Assembly: GCA_021521415.1 (NCBI GenBank)
Contig: JAIQDT010000670.1
Span: 248,001 to 312,000 of the forward strand
Length of the DNA stretch: 64,000 bases
DNA from: Bidens hawaiensis
Taxonomy: Eukaryota > Streptophyta > Magnoliopsida > Asterales > Asteraceae
Direction of reading: 5' to 3'
In this document: piece after piece, positions 13,301 to 24,485 of the stretch
Layout of the letters: each line of letters starts with the position of its first letter
Numbering within the stretch: position 1 is the stretch's first letter
Position numbers and translations under genes: made by a program
The notes under the pieces: model-generated
What the model saw: the letters and a program-made list of their open reading frames with translations, nothing else
Databases searched by the model: none
Told to the model about the DNA's origin: nothing

Positions 13301-13759
13301 CTTAGGGATCCCGACAATGAAGTCTTCCACCCCTCCCGTATCACCTTTGAACTTGATAACTTTGTCTACATTGTGACAATGCCGATTGAGGGCCTGTAAA
13401 GACATGCACTCACCGCACAACCATAGTTTGGCAACCTTTAGAGCATCTGCCAACGCAACAAAATGCTCACAATCCCCGGATACCGCATCCCGCATAGTGC
13501 ATTTTTTGTCATCCGAATATAGGTGTAACCGCTTTATATGTGCCCCTAACCTTTGGATCCCCTTGGACCCAACCAATCCATCCGGGCAGCAATGGAATCC
13601 TCTAAACGGGCACGGCCAATAGCCCGTGCCCACCTCCCCCGACTGGGCTCCGTTGACAATCCGAGCCTTAGTCATAACCCCACGAGACGAAAGGCCATCA
13701 AACAAACTCGAGCTGAGTTTGGAAGTAAAAACCCGAACTAAGAGGCGAAATGAGAGCAA
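10382..13759 (-). mobile_element. R2-like non-LTR retrotransposon, degenerate
   Basis: Minus-strand non-LTR element. Its 3' end is marked by an A-rich tail (plus-strand T run from 10382), as expected for target-primed reverse transcription. One long coding region, now broken in at least two places, reads in order: N-terminal Cys/His finger, reverse transcriptase, a C-terminal Cys/His knuckle, and a segment with PAD...D spacing like the restriction-like (REL) endonuclease of R2-group elements. No APE-type endonuclease is seen upstream, which separates it from ordinary plant L1 LINEs. The 5' end is unclear and may reach the GC-rich repeats near 14117. No target duplication was found. Confidence 0.7.
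10440..13759 (-). pseudogene. R2-like polyprotein: zinc finger, RT, REL-type endonuclease
   Basis: Three consecutive frames read leftward. (1) 13759-12671: N-terminal part with a C2H2-like finger near residues 45-75 (CPFRGFHCC then HIKRLH). (2) 12692-10698: reverse transcriptase with motif A VDFSNAFN (about residue 150), motif B GVQQGDPLGSLLFA and motif C YLDDG (about residue 235), then CPVC...H...C (about residue 558) and RPADILVFGW. (3) 10797-10552: CVDLTGV onward to FIPFAFDTFG, with homology continuing to about 10440. Frame 1 to 2 breaks near 12680; frame 2 to 3 breaks at a 12-C run (10780-10791). The Asp pair of PAD and CVD falls at about the spacing of the R2 REL core. A second fragment of the family lies at 43026. 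The family call rests on motif order only. Confidence 0.7.
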
Positions 13760-15271
13760 TCCACAGTTACTCTCCCCTCCGTAAACCCGAAAAAACCGAT
13801 TAACTCATTGAGACATTTTATCGAACACCTCGTGGCAGACCGAAAACCTTGATCGGGTGTTGATGTAGAAGCTGATCTAGCTGTGGTGCTGAAATCGTGA
13901 GAGAGGGAGGGTGAAGCTGGGTTGACGGTTGACGGCGGTGGTGCAGGCGTGCAGCAACACGACGGCAGGTGCCGGTGGAAGCTGCAACGGACTGCCGGAA
14001 TTGAACGGTGGTTTGAGGCGGCGGTGGTGGCTGGGTGGTTTGTTATTCGGAATTGAACGGTGGTTTGAGGCGGCGGTGGTGGCTGGGTGGTTTGTTATTC
14101 GACGGTGGTGGCTGGGGCTAAATGTATCATATCAATATAAATACCATGCGAGTTTTTAGTATCATTAAAAATGTCATGATTAGAGTCTAGAGATCATAAG
14201 ATAGAATATATGTTTCTTTTTTCTTTTTAGAACAGATAATCAGTTTTAACACGCTCCAAACTTGCACCAATGTTCAGATTTTAACTAGAACTTTCAACTA
14301 TTTTTAAGAGGAACACATTTAATAATACTAAAACTGTGCACAAACTCTAGCACATTCAAAATATATTATATGATGTGCCTTTTGATCTAATAAAATAAAA
14401 GAAAATGAAAATTTGGTACGACAAAAACAGGTAGATGTATAATTTGGTGGGTTACTTGGGGGTGCATTTTGGCAATATGCGACCACGTCCAGTCGTCCAC
14501 TTATCATAAATATTGTGTTTTGTTTTCTTGTTACTAAATTTATATTTTACTTGGCCAGATATTATTATCATCTCCTCTCTCAATAATATATCCTTGTTTT
14601 CTAAACCTTTTCTTAACCACCAACATTTTGGTTACAAAACTAAGCTCTTAATTAGATATTTTCTTTTTTAATCCATCATGTAAAGCATATAATATGCCAT
14701 GCAAGTGAGATTTGAACAATTGATCATAATACATCAAACAGAAGAAAACTAAGGTAAAACTAGTTACAACCCCTTAATTTCTAAACTAATGTGATAATAT
14801 TATTATAAAGAAATTGTAAAGTTGAAATAAATAAATCAATTTATATGTCTTATCTCCTAGAAGAAAAGAAAAGGAAATATATATATATATATATAAAATA
14901 ACATGTGTTTGTGTATGCAAATAGATAAATGATGATGTTAATGAATAAATGATTATGATATTTATTTGATGAGTCAGCATCTCTCAGCTGCTTGCTACCT
15001 CTTCCTTCCACAAAACTTTTGAGTGATTCTCATCACCTCAACTCTCATTTCATTTGTATTCTTCATTGAATAGCTAAACAATTAAGCAATCATGGGGTGG
15101 TATTGTTATTATTATTATTATTATTATTCAGTTGGTATGTTATAAAAAGATTGTATTTTTATCTTTCTTTCATTCATTCAACTTAGGTTAGGGTTAGGTC
15201 CTGTTAGTCAAACTCATTCTCCACATGGGATTGGGATTAATTGATAATCAATTGTTGTTGTTATTGTTATT
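13760..15271. other. Spacer: possible 5' end of R2-like element, then TLP promoter
   Basis: 13760-14117 is GC-richer than its surroundings and probably belongs to the R2-like element's 5' region. From about 14160 to 15271 the DNA is AT-rich, with an (AT)n run near 14879-14895 and (ATT)n at 15109-15128. No gene is visible. The last few hundred bases are the likely promoter and leader of the twin-LOV gene. Confidence 0.5.
13996..14117. repeat. 52-bp tandem duplication, GC-rich
   Basis: A 52-bp unit beginning CGGAATTGAACGGTGG at 13996 is repeated exactly at 14048, and a third partial copy (CGACGGTGGTGGCTGGGG) starts at 14100. The unit is built from GGCGGT/GGTGGC triplet-like motifs. It lies just beyond the 5' side of the R2-like element. 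Confidence 0.85.
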
Positions 15272-17097
15272 ATGGAGGAGAGAAGTGTTATTACTACTGC
15301 TACTGCTATTGAGCAATCCATTAATAGCAGGTACTCATTTTGGGTAAGAGAAGCCCTCGATGAACTGCCCCATGGCTTCACCATAACCGACCCATCCCTT
15401 CCGGCCCACCCGATTGTTTTCGCTTCAAGGGAATTCCTCAAAATGTCCGGTTACTCGACACACGAGATTATCGGGAACAACGGCAGGATGTTTCAAGGGG
15501 TTAGGACCAACCGAAGATCGGTTATGGAGATTCGACAGGCTGTTAGGGAGGAGAGGACCATACAAGTCACCTTATTGAACTATCGAAAAGACGGGACGCC
15601 TTATTGGATACTGTTTCATATGTTTCCTGTCTTCAGCAAGGAAGATGGGAGGGTCATTCACTTTGTTGGTGTTCAAGTCCCAATCATGCCTAAGCCGAGG
15701 CGGTCTGGGAGTGAGTTTTCCAGGGTGAGTTTGTGCGAGACCGATGCTGCGGTTCTTGGCTTTTGTAGAAGGGAGGTTTGTTCTGATACCGTTGCAGAGT
15801 TGACCCGTATTCCCAATTTGGACTTAGCAGCCGATGCAGGTTTGGACTCTTGAACGCCTTTTCGGCTTATGTAGATTGTTTTACACTTGTATGATCTTAC
15901 AATATCAATTTGACTTACAAAGTTATTGTATTGTTGGCCCGTTCGTTAAATAATTCCCGACCATCGGTTAATTCCTTGATTTGCAAATTTGGCAAATTAA
16001 GGGTATTTATAGAATTGCTAATTAATGTGTATTAGTATTCAAGTTTATTTGCAAATTCAATGTTTAGATAAAGACGAGTTTGTGTGATACAGAAACTACC
16101 GAGACGGTATGGAAGGTGAGTGATTTGGAAAGACAAGGAGCCAACAATGCTATGCGCAGCATACTTTCCTTGCTGACGCATTACAGCCAGTTAACAGGCA
16201 GATTAGTTTCAGAAACGAGATGCTGCTCAACGTACATGAGCGGTGTTGGTGCATCCTTGAATATATCTCTTGGTAGAATTAAACAAAGCTTTGTCTTGTG
16301 AGTCATCTCCTTCTTTGTAGTGTTTTACGTGTTCATACAAACATAGTTAATTTCTAATCGTTATGCATTGTGTAGGACGGATCCACATAAAACTGATATC
16401 CCGATCGTGTATGCCAGTGACGCTTTCCTAGAATTGACAGGTACGCATTTGATGGTTGATGTCAAAGACAATACTTTATCCTTTTTCAAATTTAAGGTAG
16501 ATAAATTTTATTTTCTAGGATACGCTAGACATGAAGTACTGGGACGAAATTGTAGATTTTTAAGCGGGTATGAAACAGATGACTCGACTGAATTACAGGT
16601 TAGAAGTTAAAAAAACCAAAATTTTTGCAGATTCATAACAATAATAACAATGAGACGGCAACTTTGCAGATTACAAACAGCATGCAAACTGGAAAAGCTT
16701 GCACCGTGTGCATCCTAAATTACAGGTTGGTACATCACATGTTTTTTGTTGTGTATAACTAATTAATTTGTTATAGAGATTAAGTTGTTGATCTCTACAG
16801 AAAAGATGGGAGTCCCTTTTGGAACTCTTTGTACATTGCACCTGTGCGAAATGCATCCGGCAAGGTAGTTATGAAGCAACTTCTTTGTGTTGTGTAGTTA
16901 TTAACTTATTATACATGCATAGAAGGTTAATTAATACACGTGCGTGTGTCGTACAGATCACGTACTTTGTTGAGGTTCAGATGAATGCGAATGGTGAAAA
17001 CAGAGAGCGGAATCTGAGGCCGGAGATGAGCGTGGTGGCCGCCGTAAAAGTAGCAGTGAGGGCCTCGGGAATGACCGCCACCACTTCCAACTCATGA
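15272..17097 (+). CDS. TLP1: Twin LOV (PAS/LOV) blue-light receptor protein
   Basis: Protein with two LOV domains and no kinase, F-box or other output domain, the plan of Arabidopsis TWIN LOV 1/PAS-LOV protein. Seven exons by eye: 15272-15839, 16093-16297, 16376-16440, 16519-16598, 16670-16725, 16801-16864, 16957-17097. They total 1179 nt (392 aa), close to the family length of about 400. LOV1 spans about residues 26-132 and LOV2 about 265-375. LOV2 keeps the flavin-binding core GRNCRFLSG with its photoactive Cys. LOV1 has GNNGRMFQG, with Gly at that position, so it should not form the usual cysteinyl-flavin adduct. Between them lies a conserved linker (ILSLLTHYSQLTGRLV). All introns are GT-AG. 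The start ATG gives MEERSVITTATAIEQS; no better start lies upstream in frame. Confidence 0.93.
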
Positions 17098-17433
17098 CAT
17101 GAAACCAAGATGGTTTCTGTTAATAAAAAAAATGCGGTCTTATTGTATTGATATCAATTTTTATTGGACAAAAACACTTCACATCAACTCATAAAGTATG
17201 TGATAAATTTAAGGACAAAAAACCAAGACTATGATTAGTTTCATATGTAATTAAACAAAAGAGCATTACAAAACATTCTGTATTAGGAGGCTAGTCTAGG
17301 ATTTTATTTGTTTAGTGCTTATCATCATGGATTTGAAAATTTGAATACATTATGATGTAGAAAACAGACTGGTCTACTTTTAAAGTTTTTATAAACACAT
17401 GCCCAATTGCTATGGACCACTTTCATTGTTAGT

Positions 17434-18745
17434 TTTTGCAGATGTTGGACACTTTTCACAGTTGTCTATTCAAACAGCTTTTACATCATTTGTATATCCA
17501 TCTTTGATTCTTGCATGCATGTGGCAAGCTACTTATTTATCGAGAACGACTACCAGATCTCGGGCTCTACATCTCAGTACCCGGTAAGTTGTTTTTGATC
17601 TTTTGCATTTCAAAATAAAAGAAAACTGTTATGTGGCAATGTTGTAACATATTTGGCCTTTGTGGGTGATTTAGAGCATTTGCTGGGGCTGGTGATAGCC
17701 ATACTTGCTGCGGTTGTTGGAAGTCAAGCCATAATAACCTGACCGTTTCGATTATAAAACAATGTTCTTCTCCCAGGTGTTTTCTCCGGGTCAAAATAGT
17801 CCATACGAATTCGGAATTTTAGGGCAAGTTTATATCCTGGAGACTAACTAGATCATGATAACATTACGCTTATTGGTTACCATCGGGTTCAGTGATACGA
17901 AACATATGGGTAATGCTTCTGGTATGGTGTTTATGTTACATGGTTTGTTAAAATTTTAAGTACCTAAAATACCTTTTTATTGATGCCATTGTATTGTAAT
18001 TTCGTGATCAGGTTTGGCGGTTATTATGCTTATGGTTATGTTGGTTACGACTTGCTTAATGTCTCTTATTATCGTCCTATGTTGGCACCAAAGGTTATTA
18101 CGGTTGTGTTCATTATCAGAATGCTAGTGGGCCCGAGGTTCAAGAACTACAAACCTCAAAAACAGTCAACAGACTGAAGAAAAGTGTGAGATCTGTGTAC
18201 CTGAGAGCCTGGATATGGATGATGGTACACAGGCCGAGTTACGGGACCTCATGGATGCTCAATACGAGTGTCCCAAAATGTAGGCCACCATTGCGGTAAT
18301 ATGTTGTTGAGACGAACCAACAGGCCCTCTACGGACACTTTTACTGTAATGATTTCTTCAACCCTTGAAGTGGGAGTGGTGCAGGGCCGTCTACGAGAAT
18401 CGTTAAAAAAATTTGGGTCGAAGCCATGAAAATTTTTTGGCCTTTAGTAAAAATGTTTTCTAATGGGCATAAATAATTTGATATTTATGTGAGCGTGTAC
18501 AAGTTATTTCTTTTTTACTAACTGAATTGAGTAATTAGTTTAAACATTAAGAATGCATATTTTTTTTAAAAAAATACTCTCTTAAAAAAAAGGCGAAATG
18601 GAGCCTTTTTAGAGAAGATGCTTAAAAAAGGTGGTAGCTCTTTTGTCATAGTGTTTTGGTGTAGTTTCTTATGAGGAACCATGTAATTTTGTTTAATTAC
18701 ACATGTTGAGATACAGATACATATGTGTATGTAGATACAATACTT
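17434..18745 (+). pseudogene. Decayed duplicate of the KUP transporter 3' half
   Basis: This block matches the transporter gene at 8378-10270 in the same orientation. It contains exon 5 ([21 protein letters not shown]), intron 5 (still with GGTAAGTT), part of exon 6, intron 6, and the start of exon 7 ([15 protein letters not shown] in one frame). A deletion follows, then a piece of the C-terminus near 18130-18380, then 3' UTR sequence to about 18745. Retained introns show a DNA-level duplication, not a retrocopy. Frameshifts, a missing middle and no 5' half rule out function. Confidence 0.9.
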
Positions 18746-19138
18746 AATTGCCGTCTTAGAATGTAAAACCAGAAGCTTTCAATAAGATGACGACTATGTA
18801 TTGTTTATGGTATTTGATGGGAATAATAATGTTTTGAAAGCAAAGCTACTGAAGATTCTACATGAAAATGTGACAAAACAAAACTCGCAACTGTTGAGTG
18901 GGCCCATGTTAGGAGAATGGATAGAGATGAAGCCCATCTATGTTAAAAGTCATACACACGCCACCTGTAACGTTGTGCCTGTCGTATTCATATTATGAAA
19001 ATAATAATATAGCAAAATAAACAACTTAGCAAATGTTAACATTTCCTATTCATAAACATCACAAGTTTTCTATTGTGCCGTAAGTATGAAAAGCTCGGTT
19101 ATAGGCTTATAGCACTCGTTTGGATAGGAAAAAAAAAG

Positions 19139-19386
19139 GCTTTTTGTTGTGTCTTTCATAGTTGATTATTTGGTTGATTTGGAAGACAAGAAATGCTCGG
19201 TTATGTCTCAAGAAAGCTTGTTCTTCTATGAATATGGTAGATGAGATTTTGCTTACTTCGTGCTGTTGGATTAAACAGAAAGTGAAGTCTTATGGTTTTG
19301 CTTGGTCAGAACGCTGTTATTCTCATTTTATGACTCAGTTTAAATGTAGTTTGTTGTTTTATTTAGCGTCTTGTAAACTCTTTTAA
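19139..19386 (+). mobile_element. L1-type LINE 3' fragment
   Basis: A 62-75 codon frame (best from 19162) has the look of the extreme C-terminus of plant L1 reverse transcriptases: IIWLIWKTRNARL, then an amphipathic stretch and WIKQKVKSYGF. Nothing upstream continues it. Probably a strongly 5'-truncated or decayed LINE insertion. The call rests on the IW-IWK-RN pattern alone. Confidence 0.5.
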
Positions 19387-20528
19387 CATTTTCATAATTC
19401 CTTTTCTTTTTGTTGCGGTTATTTATTTATTGTTTCTTAAAGTAATATCAGCGCCTTAAGTATTTTGATATTATATTATGGACCATATATAATGGCCTTA
19501 AGTGTAGAGAGAATAAAAGCGAGAAAATATGCAATCTAATCCGGATTTTGCTTAAAGAAAAGAATATAGCAAATATTATTATTAACCGTTCAGAAGCGAA
19601 AAAAAAAGGAAAAGGAAAATAACTATTATTATTATTAGAACTTTTGAGATAAATCTTAGAGCTAATGAATCCTAGTTGAGCTGAAACATCTAAAAACTTC
19701 ATTTAAAATGGAGAGGTGTCACCCAATTAGTTGGGTTTCTCACATGTGGCGGGTTCCTCCTGAGGATGGTTTCCGGACCAGGACTAATGTGACAAAAAGA
19801 ATAGTGACGTCTCTCACATTTGGTGGGTATCTCCTGAGGGTGGTTTTTGGATCAGGATTAATGTACGAGCTTTCCTTTGGAGACGTGCCAGTCTAACACG
19901 CCACGGTTCCATAAAGCGCCGATTTTATAGTTTGGTTTAAGCTCCTACAAAGATTAAGCCAAATTTAGCTGGTTGCATGTGTCCATGAAATTCACGTCTT
20001 TCTTAAGATTTGTCCGCAGAACTTACGTGGGCAAATGTACTCATGGTTCGGACTCCAAAATGAGAAATTTCCGTCTTTGAGTTGGCACGTTATATTTCTG
20101 ACCGGACGCATGACTATATTTTAAACGGTTATTTGTTTGTGAAAACTGAAAAGATACATTAAATTTAATAGTAAGATAAAAATATGTAAGACCATAATTA
20201 CACACGTGGACATCATAGCAATGATGTGGTATGATTTGATTTGTTGGACGTTTTAGGTAGACGAGGAAAATTGTTTAAAAAAATCATGATTGTTAATTAC
20301 GCCATAACCCACGTCAAACTATAATATTGCCATTGGGGAGCAACACGCTTTTACATATGTTTATTATTATTATTGTTATTGTTAAAATATCATGACTCTC
20401 CTGTTATTTTTGTGATGATATATTTTATCTTGGATTTACGTAAACTACAATTTTGTACAAAATAATTTCATATCCATCTTAAGATTCAACAAAATTTATA
20501 ATATATTTAATAATGTTAAACATACTAA
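19387..20528. other. Intergenic, AT-rich
   Basis: No gene seen. Contains a diverged tandem pair at about 19708-19862 and (TTA)n near 20361-20373. Confidence 0.6.
19708..19862. repeat. Diverged tandem duplication
   Basis: Two imperfect copies, each containing CTCACAT, then TCCTGAGG, GGTTT and CAGGA(C/T)TAATG. The first copy spans about 19710-19790 and the second about 19795-19862. Unknown origin. Confidence 0.55.
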
Positions 20529-23500
20529 GAGCATTCCTATCCCATCCCCTAAACTCATCCCCATCCTTATAATTTAACAAAATTAGTTAAAATGCTACTC
20601 CATCCTATTCTCTATCCCTTTACCCCATTTCTAAAATTTAAGAAAATACCAAACTTGACCCCATATTTAGGAACAAGAAAGCTTTCCCCTATTTCCAACT
20701 CTCGCTCGTCTTTCCCGCCTATCTCCTCTCTTTTATCTTCTCCACCTCAATCTTTTTACATTACCTCACCAAATTGTCTTCTGATAGGACTTCACCAAAT
20801 GGGATAGTGTTAATCGAATTCACACCTTCGTTCTTTGGCCAGTGATCGATCAAACGGTCCACTCTCTCAAAAAAATATCTTCATTCACGGGTAATTCATC
20901 TTGAGTTTCATATATCCTTTGTAATTAATTCGTATTCTTGGTTTATATATTCCCAATTCGATGCAAGCCCTATAGTACAATTTCTAGGGTTTTGTATAGG
21001 GCAATGTTGTCCACTGAAAATTATATATAGCATAATACTTTGATGCCCACCAGGTGTTTGATATATTAATCGTGAATCAAACCGTTAGTAATGGTTTTTG
21101 ATAATTATAAACCAAAACCGAACCGTTGATATGTAAAACCGAACCAAACCAAATCGCTACCAACCGAAATGACTGTTCAGTTATGGTTACGCTTAATGTG
21201 ATTTCGTTACTCGAATTTAACCGAAACTGAACCGAATCTTATATGTTTGTATTTTACCAAATTTGAATTCATGCTGCAACTGCATATGCCTGAGCTTTAA
21301 AGTAACCAAGAGTTAACTGAACCAAACATTGTTGACTATCATGCCATGAAGTATGATTCTGTTTGTTGTATTATTGCATTATGAAGAATGAGTATGTTTG
21401 TTGAATTATTTCATTATGCTTGTGACTTGAGTGTAAATATATGTGAATTCAGTTATGGTTAATGTGTCTTCGTTGCTCGACTTTAACTGAAACTGAACCG
21501 AACCTTGTATGATTATGTGTAAATATATTGTCACTAAAGTTTTCTTAACTTACCAGTATATGAAGTTCATGGACTTGTAAGTTGTAAGTAGATATACCAC
21601 TTTTAGTTTGCACTCTTCCACTTTATTCCCTGAATCCTTGGTAAATTGTAAGACAAGTAAGCACCTTTCAACTAATCCAAAACTTACTACAGGAAAATAT
21701 CAATAAATAGCAACTAACTTCATATAGTTTCCACATTTATACACCGGACATCAAAAGATAGTTTTTAAAACCACTTTACATTAAACAAATGGGCCAAAAT
21801 TACAAATTTATAAACATATTATATGAAAATGAAAATGAAAATGATATAGGTCCTTATTATACTTATATAGTTATATGTCACCTGTTGGAGTAACATGAAA
21901 ATGATAAAATGGTCGTCTGCTGTTCATGTTAAACTATAAACTAATTTAAACATGTTAATTAGGTAGCCTGCTAAACAATATAGTCTTATCTTTTCATTTC
22001 ATATATATTGTGTGTGAATCTTTTAGATATGGAAAGTCAAGATATGGACTCACAAAGCCAATACTACACCAACCTTCTTACTGGAAACTCTCATATGACC
22101 CTAGATGACTCTCCTCCCTTGCCTCTTACTTATCCAACCAACGTCAAGAGATCAGTGAGGGGTACTAACTTCGTCTCTGAAGAAGACAAGTTGCTTGTCT
22201 CTGCATGGCTAAATTGTAGCGTTGATGCCATTCATGGTACTGATCAAAAGCAATCTCAATTTTGGGAAAAAGTCTTGGAATACTTTGACCAATATAAAAA
22301 AACCACAACCGAGCGGTCATTGAAGTCTTTAACACATTGATGGTCATGTATTCAAAAGGCCACAAATTACTTTTGTTCGTACCTAGATCAAGTTGAACGG
22401 TTAAATCAAAGTGGCTTGACTGACCATGATAAGGTAGAAATTTCGTTCTTACTTGTGTTGAGAGTATTTTAATTTATATTTTGTTTTTTCTGACATGAAT
22501 TTTATTGGTTTAAATGAAAGTTTGACAGGGCAAAGATTATGTACCAATCAATACGTAAAAAAATCTATCCGTTCGAGCATTGTTGGCACCTATTAAAGGA
22601 CCAACCTAAGTGGATTTCATATACCACAAAAGATGACACAATTAAAAAGAAGACGACGGTACCATCCCCGACCCCGACCACAACCTCATCCCCCACAGAG
22701 AATGCTATCGAGTTGGACCGACCAATGGGTAGGAAAGCTGAAAAAGCAAAACGAAAGGCCCAAAGCATTCAATCGGAGGAAATAATCCAACTTAGAAAGA
22801 TGAAGTATACCCTTTTAGAGGAGTCGAGTGCTCAAGAGAAAGAGTATTATCGTCTTAAGGCTGAGAAGATGGAGCATGACAACGCAAATGAGCAAAAAAA
22901 GTTACATCTTGAAGATGAAAGGTTGAAGTTAAAGAAAGAAAAGTTGAGGATTGAAGCTGAGAAAGTGGAGCTTGCAAAGAAGGATTCAAATCAAAGAATT
23001 ATGATGATGGATGTGAGTGTCATGTCTAAAATTCAACGACTATATTTTGAGGGACTTCAAAGGGAAATCATAATGAGGCATCACCATGATTTAGATAATC
23101 AACTTTGAAGACCGAAGACTATTTTTTGAATGTTTAGTAATTACTTGATGCTAACTATTTTTTGGTGGTTTTTTTAAGCGTCATCAAGTGAAGCGTTAAT
23201 CGATGTTGACGAATTTAGATAACCGTAAGTTAAAAAGGCAGTCTTTCTTTTGGTGAAGTTATAATATGTTGTCGAATTTAAGTTTTTGAGTATTAATGCT
23301 TTGTTATGATCTAATTGTTTGCGTTCTGTGATATAGTTTTACTTTAATTGTATGGTTTTGAATGATTAGCCTTTCAATGATCCGTTTTCCTATTTATATA
23401 GAAATTTTAATAGCAAGTATAATATCTTTTTTTTATGAGTAGCGCAAGTCGGTTTCATGGGTTTGATTGTTTGACAAAATAGACAATAAGACAAAATAGA

Positions 23501-23675
23501 TAGTGGTTAAGGTTGTGAATGAAAAAAGAAGAAACAAATAATAAAAAAATAATATAGAGATAGGAAATGGGGGATTGGATGTGGAAGGTTTTTTAAAAGT
23601 GAGAAATAAATTTAAGGAATATGAATTTTTAGCTAAATTATAGGGATGGGGATAAGGGATGGGATGAGAATGCTC
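20529..23675 (+). mobile_element. PIF/Harbinger-like element with ORF1-type gene only
   Basis: Terminal inverted repeats of about 48 bp: the left begins GAGCATTCCTATCCCATCCC at 20529 and the right ends GGGATGGGATGAGAATGCTC at 23675. Both continue inward to ATAATTTA. The flanking triplets are TAA on the left and TGA on the right, one mismatch from the 3-bp target duplication of PIF/Harbinger elements. The only gene is a broken Myb/NAM-associated type ORF; no DDE transposase is present. Probably mobilised in trans. Confidence 0.7.
22029..23108 (+). pseudogene. Myb/SANT-like plus NAM-associated protein, broken
   Basis: Starts MESQDMDSQSQYYTNLL. A SANT-like trihelical region follows (SEEDKLLVSAWLNCSVDA, about residues 55-100). 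At 22338 a TGA interrupts it where family members have a continuous ...W-S-I-Q segment. A probable intron (about 22435-22529) leads to a second part (22539-23108) with YPFEHCWHLLKDQPKW and a long Glu/Lys-rich coiled coil ending in MMMDVSVMSKIQRLYFEG. The splice joining the two parts also appears out of frame. Such proteins are often labelled GST T3-like in plant databases and resemble the DNA-binding ORF1 of PIF/Harbinger transposons, which fits the flanking inverted repeats. Confidence 0.7.
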
Positions 23676-24485
23676 TGATAAGATTTAATCTCAATAAATT
23701 GTAAAAGAAATGTTAATTATGCAAATATTTTAAATAAAATAATTGATAAAGGTTGAGTGGGTGTGGTCTAATCTCATTGGGTTGGGGATTGGTCAATGGA
23801 GATAGGGATGACTAGTCTTTGCTTGTCCACAATTGGATGCTACCTACTTTTTATTATTCTTCTTTTTAATTATGTTTAGTTTAATTATAAGTGTGCCTCA
23901 AAGATAATGGTGTATAATAGAAATAGCCTAGCATTTAGTCTTTTCTCGTGTAGGTTAAGTCCCCGATTAATATATTATTATCATACAAATGCTTAAAGTT
24001 TGCCTAATTACAATAAAAACACTAAGCAACTTACTATTTCCCTCCCAGATTAAATGCCCATTAGTCCTTTTTGAGTACGTAAAAACATTTGTAATGAGCT
24101 TTTACATCAGATTTCTCATCAAAATCTCTCAATTTAGTCCGTGAAACCCAACTAACTCTTTGAAGTCTCTCTTTCAATGTCGGCGTTCAAATATTGAATA
24201 AAAACATCACTCGTGTTTTTTGTATGATTAAGAAAGTCATAGATAGACATCATAAGATAAAATATATGTTTCTCCTTTTAAAGAGTTAACTAACACACCC
24301 TCTAAATCTCCTCCACTATTGCTCACCATGAAACTTCAATCATTTTGATATAAACATATTTATTGCATATGGATATGCTACAAGGTCATTTGTAAAATAT
24401 GTTAAAATGTCTATATATCAATTTCATAGTTTGAAATTTTGAAAATGACAAGTACATGCTTAAGTTGTTTCTTAAACAAACAAAG
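23676..24485. other. Intergenic, AT-rich
   Basis: No coding potential seen on either strand. It ends at the target duplication of the foldback element. Confidence 0.6.
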
